Source: an uncultured Lachnospiraceae bacterium
GTDB lineage: Bacteria; Bacillota; Clostridia; Lachnospirales; Lachnospiraceae
Assembly (NCBI GenBank): GCA_910577825.1
Contig: CAJTOK010000002.1
Span: 62,001 to 126,000, forward strand
DNA length: 64,000 nt
Direction: 5' to 3'
Shown here piece after piece: positions 40,849 through 50,508 of the stretch. The stretch's first letter is position 1, and every line of letters begins with the position of its first letter. The notes under the pieces are model-generated. The model saw nothing but the letters and a program-made list of their open reading frames with translations. It was not told the origin of the DNA and ran no database searches. The translations under genes were made by a program, and so were the position numbers.

Positions 40849-43503
40849 TTATATTCTTAACCTGTCTACAACAGATTTCCTGGCTATAAATGAATACAAT
40901 ATTAATGGTACTGCTGCTCCTATAATAGCATAAACCGGTGCAAGAACCAACAGTGGGAACAGAGTAATTTTTTTTGTAAAAAACCAGAATACAGATGAAA
41001 CTGCACTCATTAAAAGCGGTTCTGCTATAATACAGGCTATAAATGAAATAACTGCCGCAAGGCATGTATAAACCAGCCCTTCATAAACCAGCATCTTCTT
41101 TAACTGCCTGCCCGTCATCCCAGTAGCCTGCAGTACCGCCAGTTCATGTTTTCTTGTATTTATCCCTGTAAATATTGTATTAAAAAAGTTAAGCATTCCT
41201 ATAAACCCTATTATAAATGCGGCAGCAGTACCAACATTTACAAATAAGTCCCTGTAATTTTCAAAGTTTTTCTGGTATGAAAATTTTGATTCATATCCCA
41301 GTGTAATATCGGTATTTGTTATATAATCTTCCAGAAACTTCTCTATATCTTCTTCTTTATCGTTATCAGCATTGGCCAGATATGCCATAATATTGTCTGT
41401 CCCAGTGTCTTTTATAAACGCCTGGCTTCCAAGTATATACTGTTTGCCGCTTGAACCCCTGTAAGAAATAGAAACTGGTACCATAACCTTTGCACATACA
41501 GTATACGTAACTTTATTCTGTTTTAGTTCTTTAACCCCAATTCTGTTTTCCGGGGTATTTTCATCTATCTCTTTTCCAGTTTTCTTATCATAATAAAAAT
41601 ACTTGTCACCATATGTTAAAGTAACTTTATCATTTATTTTATTTATTTCTGTGCCTTTAATTGGATTATCATAATCATCACTTTCAATTACCTCAATAAT
41701 ATAATTGCCATCCCCGCTGGCTTTGTATATATCACCTTCAATTACTTTAAGCTGCTGTAAGGCAAGTTTATCCATGCCATATAACTGTATAAAACTGTTA
41801 TATCTGCCATTCTCTTCATCTGAAAATAAATATTCCCTGTATTCTTCATCTATAGGCCAGCCCATTCCTTTATGGAAATTTTCTATTTCCTTTTTAGATA
41901 ATGGTGTACTAATATTTTCCAATGTCCCATAAATACAGCCTGTTTCTGATATTCCTTTTTGTTTATTTACTTCTTTTACTATATTTCCGCCTATTCCTTC
42001 ACCAGTATAAAAGTTTGCCAGGTTTAAATAATCATTTTTCCCTATTATAAAATCTGTTGTATAAAATTTACTTGTGAATTTATCCATATCAAAGCCGCGT
42101 GACAGTGAAATTGTAAAATCCAGTATTAATGCAGATAAGACAAGTGAAGTTACTACAAGACCTGTTTTCACTTTATTGCGTCCTGTATTGGCAAATGCCA
42201 TATAGACAATTCCAGCCCTGTGTATTCTTTTTTTATTCTTTCTTTGCTTTTTACTTTTCAGTGTGCTATTTACATCTGTATAACTTACAGCCTCTGCTGG
42301 CGAAACTTTTCCAGCAATCCTTGAAGGTTTAAAACAAGATATAAATACTGTTACCAGCGCAAAAACTGCTGATATTGCAAAAGCTGCTGGTGGCGATGAA
42401 ACTATTACCTTTCCATATCCTTCTCCCTTTTCAACAGCCTTTGCCAGGGCATTGCCTGTTATACAGCCAGCAAGCAGTCCAATGGGTATTCCTGCTGCAG
42501 AAAGTGACATGGACTGTATAAATATAATTTTTCTTAGCTGTTTTCTTGTAGCCCCTATGGTTTTTAAAAGTCCATAGAAATGTATATCATTGCTTACTGA
42601 TATACGGAAAATATTATAAATAACAAGATACCCTGTAATTATAACAACAAAAAGCGACAATGCAATCCCTGCAGCCGTTGTCCATTCCATATTATTTAAA
42701 ACCTGCGTATTGCTGTATCCCCAGTTTATCCCAGTGGATATATAATTATCCTTGTCTGCATCCACACACTGGTAATTATGGCTGGAAAGTAATTCCTCAA
42801 GTTTTCCTTCTATACCAAATGAATTATTAAAAAATAATTCCAGAGTCCATTTGCCTGTGTTTTCATATTTGCTGCTGCTCTTATAATCCTTTAATATATT
42901 GTCACAATATATTTTGGATACAAGAACCATATCTGCCTGTACGGCACTGTCATATTCCCACCATCCGGACAAATAAAATGTATCCGTAATTTCTTCACCA
43001 TTATCAAGCCTGAATGACAATGGTACTTTTGCACCAACTTCAGGTTTAATATTTAAAAGCTGTAATACATGTGTATTTGTAGCAATCTGCGGCATTGTAC
43101 TGTCTTCATCTGGAAGCCCTCCTTTTTCTGGCATTGAAAAATAAATATCTGCTGCCTCACTGTCCATATAACTTACTTCAACCTGGTATCTGTCAAATGG
43201 CGCTTTATTTACAACACCAAGAAAATACCTGAGCCCTGTGCGTTTTATATTTTTATCATTTATAAATTCCTCTGCCTGCCCATAAGTAATTTCTTTTAAT
43301 GAGGCATGTGAATAACCTCCCACCTGCCGGAACATCTCCTGCTGGAAATATTCATTTAATGAGAAAGACATTATAAATATACTTGTAAAAAGGACTGTTG
43401 TTAAAATTATTGCAGATATAGCAACAATATTTCTTGCCATGCCCTTTTTTAAGTTTCTGGCTGCAAGCTTCCTGATTAGCTTTTTATTCTTTATATAAAA
43501 CAT
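40849..43503 (-). CDS. FtsX-type ABC transporter permease, module 1
   Basis: An 884-residue permease with two FtsX-type membrane blocks: TM1 near residues 25-50, then a large extracellular domain (about 55-275), three helices (about 280-390), the second unit starting near 430 with another large outside domain, and three C-terminal helices. Segments such as GLLKTIGATRKQLRKIIFIQ and VLQATGMTGRQLKKMLVYEG are the hallmarks of MacB/FtsX couplings. Such pairs move peptides or lipids rather than small solutes. Its start overlaps the ATPase stop by one base. Confidence 0.92.
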   Translation of the reverse strand: MFYIKNKKLIRKLAARNLKKGMARNIVAISAIILTTVLFTSIFIMSFSLNEYFQQEMFRQVGGYSHASLKEITYGQAEEFINDKNIKRTGLRYFLGVVNKAPFDRYQVEVSYMDSEAADIYFSMPEKGGLPDEDSTMPQIATNTHVLQLLNIKPEVGAKVPLSFRLDNGEEITDTFYLSGWWEYDSAVQADMVLVSKIYCDNILKDYKSSSKYENTGKWTLELFFNNSFGIEGKLEELLSSHNYQCVDADKDNYISTGINWGYSNTQVLNNMEWTTAAGIALSLFVVIITGYLVIYNIFRISVSNDIHFYGLLKTIGATRKQLRKIIFIQSMSLSAAGIPIGLLAGCITGNALAKAVEKGEGYGKVIVSSPPAAFAISAVFALVTVFISCFKPSRIAGKVSPAEAVSYTDVNSTLKSKKQRKNKKRIHRAGIVYMAFANTGRNKVKTGLVVTSLVLSALILDFTISLSRGFDMDKFTSKFYTTDFIIGKNDYLNLANFYTGEGIGGNIVKEVNKQKGISETGCIYGTLENISTPLSKKEIENFHKGMGWPIDEEYREYLFSDEENGRYNSFIQLYGMDKLALQQLKVIEGDIYKASGDGNYIIEVIESDDYDNPIKGTEINKINDKVTLTYGDKYFYYDKKTGKEIDENTPENRIGVKELKQNKVTYTVCAKVMVPVSISYRGSSGKQYILGSQAFIKDTGTDNIMAYLANADNDKEEDIEKFLEDYITNTDITLGYESKFSYQKNFENYRDLFVNVGTAAAFIIGFIGMLNFFNTIFTGINTRKHELAVLQATGMTGRQLKKMLVYEGLVYTCLAAVISFIACIIAEPLLMSAVSSVFWFFTKKITLFPLLVLAPVYAIIGAAVPLILYSFIARKSVVDRLRI

Positions 43504-44192
43504 TATGCTCCCTCCTTTCTGCCTTTTTTTGCCGCTATCCTTCCATCTTCAATACGTATAATCCTGTCTGCAAGCTGTGCTATCTCTTCATTATGCGTAA
43601 TCATAACTATAGTCTGGCCAAACTTTTCACCAGTAACCTTTAGAAGTGAAAGCACATCCTGGCTTGTTCCTGAATCAAGATTTCCTGTAGGTTCATCCGC
43701 AAGTATTATTGCAGGCTTAGCAGCAAGTGCCCTTGCAATAGCAACCCTCTGCTGCTGCCCGCCAGAAAGTTGTGATGGCAGGTTTAAAAGTTTATTTCCA
43801 AGCCCAAGCATGGCAATAACCCGTGTTATATATTCCCTGTCTTCTGTTTCACCATCAAGCTCTACAGGAAGTACAATATTTTCATACACATTTAATACAG
43901 GCACAAGGTTATAACTCTGGAATATAAACCCTATCTTCCTTCTTCTGAAAACTGTAAGTTCATCTTCTTTAAGTGAAAATATATCCTTCCCTTCCACATA
44001 TACCTTTCCTGATGACGGGCGGTCAAGCCCTCCAAGCATATGTAAAAGCGTAGTTTTGCCACTGCCTGATGTACCTACAATAGAAACAAACTCACCTGCC
44101 CCAACCTCAAAATCAACACCTGCCAGTGCATTTACCCTTGTTTCACCACTTCCATATATTTTTACTAAATTCTCTGTCTTTAAAACTGGCAT
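43503..44192 (-). CDS. ABC transporter ATP-binding protein, module 1
   Basis: A MacB/LolD-type ATPase of 229 residues: Walker A GTSGSGKTTLLH, Q-loop FQSYNLVPVL, signature LSGGQQQRVAIARAL, Walker B ILADEPTGNLD and switch histidine MITHNEE. I start at the ATG at 44192 because AAGGAGG lies seven bases before it; earlier ATGs overlap or precede that site. It energises the adjacent FtsX-type permease. Confidence 0.95.
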   Translation of the reverse strand: MPVLKTENLVKIYGSGETRVNALAGVDFEVGAGEFVSIVGTSGSGKTTLLHMLGGLDRPSSGKVYVEGKDIFSLKEDELTVFRRRKIGFIFQSYNLVPVLNVYENIVLPVELDGETEDREYITRVIAMLGLGNKLLNLPSQLSGGQQQRVAIARALAAKPAIILADEPTGNLDSGTSQDVLSLLKVTGEKFGQTIVMITHNEEIAQLADRIIRIEDGRIAAKKGRKEGA

Positions 44193-44223
44193 TGCCATTC
44201 CTCCTTCCATAACCATAAACCAT

Positions 44224-44267
44224 ATAAAATAAAAATAAGTATAGCGGCATTAACTAACGCTATACTT
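44224..44267 (-). terminator. Hairpin between kinase 2 and ATPase 1
   Basis: On the minus strand AAGTATAGCG (44267-44258) pairs with CGCTATACTT (44246-44237), followed by ATTTTTATTTTAT. It can end the module 2 transcript. Because the module 1 -10 region overlaps its left arm, it could also attenuate or occlude the module 1 promoter. Confidence 0.75.
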
Positions 44268-44283
44268 ATATATTACAATATAA

Positions 44284-44305
44284 ATCTTACAAGAAACTAA
44301 CAAGA
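44284..44305 (-). promoter_or_regulatory. Probable response-regulator operator/promoter of ABC module 1
   Basis: On the minus strand TCTTGTTAGTT is followed at once by TCTTGTAAGAT, an 11-base direct repeat typical for OmpR-family regulators. The second TTGTAA may double as -35 with TATAAG about 16 bases on. The site overlaps the stop codon of the upstream kinase gene. The same TTGTAAGAT half-site stands before module 2. Confidence 0.6.
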
Positions 44306-45337
44306 AGGAAAATTTGCTTCTATATAAAGCATTATAGAAAATATATTGCCATCTTTTGAAGATTTAAGATTAATATACCCTTTCTGCTTTACTATGATTT
44401 CACGTGCAAGGTAAAGCCCAATACCGATTCCTTCCTGCCTTCTGCTGTTTTTCCCCCTGTAAAACCTTTTAAAAATATTATTACGTTCTTCATATGGTAT
44501 AACACCATTTTCATCTTTTACGGCTATTTCTGCAAACATTCCATACTGTTTTATAGAAAGATATACAATATTTCCTGGCCTGCCATATTTTATTGCATTA
44601 TCCAGAAGATTAAATATTGCCTCTGCTGTCCAGTTCCTGTCATGGCATAATTCTATCCTGCCACTTTCATTATACCTGATTTCAATTCTCTTCTGCTGTG
44701 CCCTGGTATAGATATCTTTTACAGCTTTAAGCACAGTGCCATTAATGCTCTGCCTGTGCATTTTTAATTTTATAATCCCGCCTTCAAGCCTTGAAACCTT
44801 AATTATATTTTCTGAAAGGAAGTTAAGGCGTTCTACAGATAAACAGATAATATCTATATATTCTTTCTGTTTTTCATCAGAAAAATTTCCATCTGCCAGA
44901 AAACTACTGTACATTTTAAGATTTGCTATAGGGGTTTTTAACTGGTGTGAGATATCTGAAACAAGGCTTTTAATATTTTCATGCTCCTGTTCTGCCTGCC
45001 TGTTTTTATCTTTAAGTATTTTGGAAAGTTTTATTACTTTGTTTTGCAGTTTTGATAAAACTGTATCTTCATTGCCAGGAAATATCTTTTGTCCATCAAT
45101 AAAAAGCAGTACATCCATAAGCTCTGAAAGCTGTAAAATAATTCCTGAAATATACAAATCATCCACTTTATAAATGGCATATGATAATATACATATTAAT
45201 GCCATGCCAGAAGCACTGGCAGCAGTTGCAATAAAATTCCCTGTTAGTATAAAAACTGATGCTGTAGAAATTATAAAACAGGATATATAAAGAATAATAA
45301 TTATATATATTGTCTTTTTATATTTATTTTTATCCAT
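44297..45337 (-). CDS. Sensor histidine kinase of ABC module 2
   Basis: A 346-residue kinase with two TM helices (about 10-32 and 36-56), His131 in VSDISHQLKTPIANL and an ATPase domain with NLLDNAIKYGRPGN and GIGIGLYLAREI. The membrane part lacks a substantial outside loop. It follows its regulator gene by six bases. The 3' end overlaps the operator of module 1, which suggests that the two modules arose by tandem duplication. Confidence 0.9.
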   Translation of the reverse strand: MDKNKYKKTIYIIIILYISCFIISTASVFILTGNFIATAASASGMALICILSYAIYKVDDLYISGIILQLSELMDVLLFIDGQKIFPGNEDTVLSKLQNKVIKLSKILKDKNRQAEQEHENIKSLVSDISHQLKTPIANLKMYSSFLADGNFSDEKQKEYIDIICLSVERLNFLSENIIKVSRLEGGIIKLKMHRQSINGTVLKAVKDIYTRAQQKRIEIRYNESGRIELCHDRNWTAEAIFNLLDNAIKYGRPGNIVYLSIKQYGMFAEIAVKDENGVIPYEERNNIFKRFYRGKNSRRQEGIGIGLYLAREIIVKQKGYINLKSSKDGNIFSIMLYIEANFPSC

Positions 45338-45343
45338 AACAGG

Positions 45344-46018
45344 TCAGTCCCCATAAGTGTAGCCAATGCCAAATACAGTACGTATATACTGCGGGTTTTT
45401 ATCATCTGGCTCAAGCTTCTGCCTAAGCCTTCTTATATGGACATTTAATGTATTGCCGTCTATAAAACTTTCATCACAGCCCCATATTCTTTCTATAATA
45501 GTTTCCCTTGTAAGCACCTGCCCCATATTTTTAATAAGAAGTTCAAGAATTTTATATTCTGTTACTGAAAGCTTTACAGGTTCATTATTTATGGAAACCT
45601 GCATTTTGCCAAAATCAGCCGACATATCTTTATACTGGAACAAATCACTGGTGACCCCCTGCCCTGCCCTTCTTAATACTGCCATTATCCTCTGGTTAAG
45701 GAGTTCAGTTGAAAATGGTTTGGCAATATAATCATCACACCCTGCCATAAACCCTTTTACCATGTCCTCATCAGTATCATCTGCACTAAGGAAAATCACT
45801 GGCAGGCGGCGTTCCTTACGTATTTTACTACATAAGGAAAGCCCGTTGCCATCAGGAAGGTTAATATCCAGGATTACAAGGCTGTATGAATTAGAAAGGG
45901 CTTCTTCCGCTTCTCTGGCAGAGTATGCACAATCTGTTTTATATCCCTTGCTTTCAAGAAATATTTTCACACCGCCACATATAATTATATCATCCTCTAC
46001 TATTAATATCCTCTGCAT
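45344..46018 (-). CDS. OmpR-family response regulator of ABC module 2
   Basis: Receiver with Asp51 (LVILDINLPDGNG) and winged-helix domain (KLSVTEYKILELLIKNMGQVL, TLNVHIRRLRQKL). The start at 46018 (224 residues) has GAGGTG eight bases upstream and the standard MQRILIVEDD opening; the longer frame overlaps the permease gene. It is the likely binder of the direct repeat before its operon. Confidence 0.92.
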   Translation of the reverse strand: MQRILIVEDDIIICGGVKIFLESKGYKTDCAYSAREAEEALSNSYSLVILDINLPDGNGLSLCSKIRKERRLPVIFLSADDTDEDMVKGFMAGCDDYIAKPFSTELLNQRIMAVLRRAGQGVTSDLFQYKDMSADFGKMQVSINNEPVKLSVTEYKILELLIKNMGQVLTRETIIERIWGCDESFIDGNTLNVHIRRLRQKLEPDDKNPQYIRTVFGIGYTYGD

Positions 46019-46031
46019 AGCACACCTCATT

Positions 46032-48533
46032 TTATTCATTTCTTAAACGTTCTGTTATGCTTTCTCTGGAAATTGTCTGGTATACTGCCCCTGGTACCAG
46101 CATACATATTGACATTATAACAGCAATAATAACAAACATCAAGAATACAGGATAATGGAATATTGCATAATCTGCTATCTTACTTGTAAAATCTGCTACA
46201 AAATATATAATTGCATTGCCGGCTGTAAGTATAAGCACTATTGTAATTATGCCATAATACCCGCCTTCAAATAAAAGCATTTTTTTAATTTGTTTCTTTG
46301 TCATTCCAACACTTTCCATTACTGAAAGTTCACCTTTTCTTGCATACACACCTGTAAGCATTACATTTATAAAATTAATAATGCCAATTATTATAAGTAT
46401 AATTGAAATTCCCCCGCCAAGTATATTCATTGCTGACATAGAAGAAACAAATTCTTTTGATAATTCTGATTTAATGTCAATATTTAACACAGCAGCATTT
46501 GTCTTTGTATATTCCTTAATTTTTGATGTTACATAGCTTTCTGCCTTTGGTTCACAGTCTGCAATAATTGTATCTTTGCCAGGATTATTACAAAGTTCTG
46601 CCATTGCCTTGTCACTTATAAGGACTATTTCAGGTGCAGCCATTTTCAGCCAGGCATAGCCTATATTAATTCCATAATCTTCACCTGACATAGGGCTTGA
46701 ACCAATTTCAAATGTCTTTTTCTTTTTACTTTCTGTATCAATAATTGTAATATTTTTGCCAAGCAGGTATTCTGACTGCTCTTTAGATTTTACAAAACCG
46801 ATAAAACATATTTCGCCTTTTTCAAACCTTTCTATATCTATTTTCTGCCTTGCCCTTTCATTATAAAGTTCCATCATATCTGTACTAACAGAAATAACTG
46901 GTGATGAATATTTTTCATCGTTATCAGTTGCTTTTTTATAAAAATCCATATATTCTTCCTGCTGCTTTTTATCTGCAGAAGCATTTTCAATAAATGGCTT
47001 AAACACTTCTTCATCAAATTCAAATACAGTGTCAGCAGAAAGGTTTAAATGTACATTTTTAATGCCATCTATATCTTTTATCTGTCTGGCCAGGTTTTCC
47101 GCTTCTTCACGCATATTATCATTTTCCTGGCTCATATATATACTATAATCATTAGGAAGATAAAAGTCTACATAATTTTCAAGTTTAAGGCTTCCAAGAA
47201 ATGTATTTACTGATAAAAAGGCCATAGTCCCCATAAATAATGATGCAAATACAAGAAATGCCCTTTTCTTTTCCCTGAAAACATTGCGGTATGCCATTTT
47301 ATATATTTTTCCGCCACTAGTTCCTTTTTTTGCCTTATATTTTACATTGCTGTTTCCATTATATTTAAGCGCTTCAACAGGAGAAACTTTTCCTGCAAGT
47401 TTAGATGGCTTGCGGCAGCTTATGCTTATTGTAAATGCTGCAAATATCACTGTCCCTATATAAATAAACGGGTTAAAACTTATATCTGACGGCATTGCGC
47501 CATTATCATCTATCCCAAACGTTCCCAGTGCAACTGGAACTACAACAAATGAAGCAATAATTCCAAGTATAATACCTGCTGGAATACCAATGACTGAAAG
47601 TCTGCCTGCCTGTTTTTTTACAATGCTTTTTATCTGTGATGGTGATGCCCCTATTGTTTTTAACATGCCATAGAATCTGATATCTTTTGTAACTGAGATA
47701 TACATAACGTTATATATAAGAAGATACCCACTTGTAATTATTATAAACGATACCAGCAGCACACAGAAAGCCGCCATAATTGTTGTATCACCACTATCTT
47801 CCTGTATATCAAGATTAACATCCCATTCCTGGCCATTTTTCAGGCTGATATTCCTTTCAAGGCTTCTAAAAAGCTCAACCTGGTGTCCGGCTTTAGCAGA
47901 AATACAAAGTATTCCGTCTTTATCTTCTGACATTCCCAGCTTTTTTATATATTCTTCAGATATAAATGCCTGGAATCCCCCTTTTCTATAAGCATAATCC
48001 ATAAACCATCCCGAAAGCCTGAATAAAAGTTCTTTTCCATCCTGGTTTAACTTAATCTCCATGTCTTTCTGCGGCTTATTTATATCCAGTGCATCAAGTG
48101 CAGATTTGGAAAGCATTATTTCATCTGCTTTCTCTGGATACTTACCTTCTAAACCACTTATTGCAGGTATAAAATTATTATCAAATTCAGATTTATTATA
48201 CCAGTCAAGAAGAATATTAGTTTCTGCATTTACTGGCTTTGCCGTACCTGTCTGTATCTTTACACCTAATGAATCCAAGTAACTTTCTTTTTTTACATCC
48301 TCTATCTGGCTTCCTTCTGGCTGGTTTAAGAAAATAGTACTCTTAGTCCCCTGATGCCTTATCATCATTACTTTTAAGTTATTAACAAGGCTGAATCCAA
48401 TCCCAAATACCGTTGTAAACATAAATGTTGTAAGGACTATTGCAAGTATTACAAAAGCATTTCTTGTATTATTGCTTTTAAGAGTGCGGCTGCTTATTTT
48501 TTTTATAACTGCCTGGTTATTATTCTTTAACAT
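46032..48533 (-). CDS. FtsX-type ABC transporter permease, module 2
   Basis: An 833-residue paralogue of the module 1 permease, with the same layout of one helix, a large outside domain, three helices, then a second such unit. The coupling helices show in GMLKTIGASPSQIKSIVKKQ and VMESVGMTKKQIKKMLLFEG. I start at the ATG at 48533 because GGGAGG lies eight bases before it; a longer frame overlaps the ATPase gene with no site. The outside domains differ strongly from module 1, so substrates probably differ. Confidence 0.92.
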   Translation of the reverse strand: MLKNNNQAVIKKISSRTLKSNNTRNAFVILAIVLTTFMFTTVFGIGFSLVNNLKVMMIRHQGTKSTIFLNQPEGSQIEDVKKESYLDSLGVKIQTGTAKPVNAETNILLDWYNKSEFDNNFIPAISGLEGKYPEKADEIMLSKSALDALDINKPQKDMEIKLNQDGKELLFRLSGWFMDYAYRKGGFQAFISEEYIKKLGMSEDKDGILCISAKAGHQVELFRSLERNISLKNGQEWDVNLDIQEDSGDTTIMAAFCVLLVSFIIITSGYLLIYNVMYISVTKDIRFYGMLKTIGASPSQIKSIVKKQAGRLSVIGIPAGIILGIIASFVVVPVALGTFGIDDNGAMPSDISFNPFIYIGTVIFAAFTISISCRKPSKLAGKVSPVEALKYNGNSNVKYKAKKGTSGGKIYKMAYRNVFREKKRAFLVFASLFMGTMAFLSVNTFLGSLKLENYVDFYLPNDYSIYMSQENDNMREEAENLARQIKDIDGIKNVHLNLSADTVFEFDEEVFKPFIENASADKKQQEEYMDFYKKATDNDEKYSSPVISVSTDMMELYNERARQKIDIERFEKGEICFIGFVKSKEQSEYLLGKNITIIDTESKKKKTFEIGSSPMSGEDYGINIGYAWLKMAAPEIVLISDKAMAELCNNPGKDTIIADCEPKAESYVTSKIKEYTKTNAAVLNIDIKSELSKEFVSSMSAMNILGGGISIILIIIGIINFINVMLTGVYARKGELSVMESVGMTKKQIKKMLLFEGGYYGIITIVLILTAGNAIIYFVADFTSKIADYAIFHYPVFLMFVIIAVIMSICMLVPGAVYQTISRESITERLRNE

Positions 48534-49221
48534 ACTGCACCTCCCTGCCATTTCCATCTGCCTGTACTTTTCCATCTTCAATACGTATTATCCTATCTGC
48601 CATAAGTGCAATTTCTTCATTATGTGTTATCATAACAATAGTCTGTTTAAATTCACAGCTTGTAACTTTAAGGAGTGATATTACATCCATGCTTGTACGG
48701 CTGTCAAGGTTTCCTGTTGGTTCATCTGCAAGTATAATAGCTGGTTTATAAGCAAGTGCCCTGGCAATCGCAACCCTTTGCTGCTGCCCGCCAGAAAGCA
48801 TATTTGGCATTGACATAAGCTTTTTTCCTATGCCAAGTGTATTAATAACAGTATCAACATAACTTTTATCTGCATCTGAACCATCAAGCTCTATAGGAAG
48901 TACTATATTTTCATAGACATTAAGCACTGGCACAAGATTATAATTCTGGAAAACAAACCCTATGTTCCTTCTTCTGAATATTGTAAGTTCTTCATCAGAC
49001 ATTGAAAAAATCTGGTTTCCTGATATATTTACACTTCCAGAATCTGGCCTGTCAAGCCCGCCAAGCATATTTAACAATGTTGACTTGCCACTGCCTGATG
49101 TTCCTATTATAGAAACAAACTCACCATCTTCTATATTAATTGTAACATTGTCAAGTGCCTTTACCTCATTTTCCCCTGAACCATATGTTTTGCATAAATT
49201 ATGTGATTCTAAAATACCCAT
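48520..49221 (-). CDS. ABC transporter ATP-binding protein, module 2
   Basis: A 233-residue MacB/LolD-type ATPase: Walker A GTSGSGKSTLLN, Q-loop FQNYNLVPVL, signature LSGGQQQRVAIARAL, Walker B ILADEPTGNLD, switch MITHNEE. The start at 49221 follows GGAGG by six bases. It is closely related to the module 1 ATPase. Its 3' end overlaps the permease start by 14 bases. Confidence 0.95.
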   Translation of the reverse strand: MGILESHNLCKTYGSGENEVKALDNVTINIEDGEFVSIIGTSGSGKSTLLNMLGGLDRPDSGSVNISGNQIFSMSDEELTIFRRRNIGFVFQNYNLVPVLNVYENIVLPIELDGSDADKSYVDTVINTLGIGKKLMSMPNMLSGGQQQRVAIARALAYKPAIILADEPTGNLDSRTSMDVISLLKVTSCEFKQTIVMITHNEEIALMADRIIRIEDGKVQADGNGREVQYVKE

Positions 49222-49290
49222 ATAAAGCCTCCATTCCACGCCTTATGCGTAATAATTATTATTTATGATATAATAAATACTATCATACGC

Positions 49291-49311
49291 ATCTTACAAT
49301 CTGATTACAAT
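49291..49311 (-). promoter_or_regulatory. Probable response-regulator operator/promoter of ABC module 2
   Basis: On the minus strand ATTGTAATCAG is followed by ATTGTAAGATG, an 11-base direct repeat. The inner TTGTAA can serve as -35, with TATTAT 18 bases further on. TTGTAAGAT is shared with the module 1 site, which points to the same or cross-reacting regulator. Confidence 0.6.
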
Positions 49312-49356
49312 TATAATTAAGATTTCTTTAAAATGTTATTATTTATAAACAGCAAA

Positions 49357-49397
49357 AAATCCCGGTTACTTAATCTGTTATAAATAACCGGGATTTT
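49357..49397 (-). terminator. Terminator behind the SpoIIQ-like gene
   Basis: On the minus strand AAAATCCCGGTTA pairs with TAACCGGGATTTT, followed by a T-run; the stem is 13 bp. It isolates ABC module 2 from the gene upstream. Confidence 0.9.
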
Positions 49398-49419
49398 GCC
49401 TGGAAGCATTGTTTTCTAT

Positions 49420-50361
49420 TTATCTTAGTAATAATAACGGGTCAACTGATTTATCTTTTTCCATTATCTGGAAATATAAATTGCTGCCTTCTTCACTATA
49501 ATATTTTGTCGGTTTTGCAACTTTGCCTATTGTATCGCCTTCTTTTACTGTCTGCCCTTCCTGGACGCTTATATCTTTAAGCTGGCCATATGTCAGAGTA
49601 TACCCGCTGCCTATGTCAACTGTTACTGTATTTCCAAGTTCATCTGAATGTGAAACTTTAGTTACTGTACCATCTGCTGCTTCTTTAACCTTTGTCCCTT
49701 CCTCTGATGCTATTATAACAGCAGGGTTGCATTTATACTGTGCAAGTGTTTTAAAGTAAACTGTATTGCTCATGCTGAATTTTAATATTACATCACCACT
49801 TACAGGCCATAAAAGCCCTTTCTCCATGTCAAATTTATTTTTAATGCCTGTTTCTGACATGGCAGTAACAGAACTGCTGTCTTTTGCCTGTTTTTTGCCG
49901 CTTTTCTTAGTATTTTCTGTTTTGGCAGCAGCCACAGTTTTATTCTTTGCTTTATTCTTTGTACCTGTCCTGGAAGCAGCCTTTTTATCTGTTTTTTCTG
50001 TCTTATCTGTTTTATTTTTATCTGTAGTTTTTTCTTTCTGCCCTGCCGGCTGGCTGCCTGGACTCTGGCTCTCTTTAGGTATATTGCTTTGTACATTATT
50101 ATTTTGTGCTACACTTACACTTGCTTCATTGTTATTATCTGTTGTACCCTGGTTGTTCCCGCCAATAGCAGACCCGCCTGTTGTACTGCTTGTTGCAGAA
50201 GGTGCAGATGTAACAGAATCTGCAAAAAGATTTTTACCATTATTATTCTTGTAATTCATTCTGTAATATACCGTCCCTATTGCAAATACACAGACCAAGG
50301 CAGTACACACTGACAGGTAAAACCCCTTTTTCTTCCAAAATGACTCTTTCTCTTCAAACAT
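49420..50361 (-). CDS. SpoIIQ-like membrane protein with degenerate LytM domain
   Basis: A 313-residue protein with one N-terminal TM helix (LSVCTALVCVFAIGTVYY), a long Ser/Thr/Gly then Lys/Thr-rich linker (about 40-175) and a C-terminal LytM/M23 domain. The zinc residues are lost: the usual H-x3-D is N-PAV-I, and the HxH strand reads LYFQI. The fold but not the activity is therefore retained, as in B. subtilis SpoIIQ, which links forespore and mother cell. SpoIIQ is my preferred reading; another enzyme activator of the LytM class is possible. It stands alone between two terminators. Confidence 0.72.
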   Translation of the reverse strand: MFEEKESFWKKKGFYLSVCTALVCVFAIGTVYYRMNYKNNNGKNLFADSVTSAPSATSSTTGGSAIGGNNQGTTDNNNEASVSVAQNNNVQSNIPKESQSPGSQPAGQKEKTTDKNKTDKTEKTDKKAASRTGTKNKAKNKTVAAAKTENTKKSGKKQAKDSSSVTAMSETGIKNKFDMEKGLLWPVSGDVILKFSMSNTVYFKTLAQYKCNPAVIIASEEGTKVKEAADGTVTKVSHSDELGNTVTVDIGSGYTLTYGQLKDISVQEGQTVKEGDTIGKVAKPTKYYSEEGSNLYFQIMEKDKSVDPLLLLR

Positions 50362-50396
50362 ATATAGCCCTCCATTCTTATAGCTTTTTCTCTTTA

Positions 50397-50435
50397 ACTA
50401 AAAAAACAGCACCCTGATACGTACCAGAATGCTGT
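50397..50435 (-). terminator. Terminator behind the RDD gene
   Basis: On the minus strand ACAGCATTCTGG and its partner CAGGGTGCTGT form a stem around GTACGTAT, followed by TTTTTTT. It ends the sppA-RDD operon. Confidence 0.88.
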
Positions 50436-50508
50436 GATAGTATCTGCTAATATTCTTAACAGATATTTTTCTTTTATTCATTTTTCTTTACCTGGAATTT
50501 CATTATTG

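Noticed and set aside
40835..41065. 77-residue extension of the module 1 regulator
   Set aside because: It overlaps the permease gene in another frame and lacks a start site.
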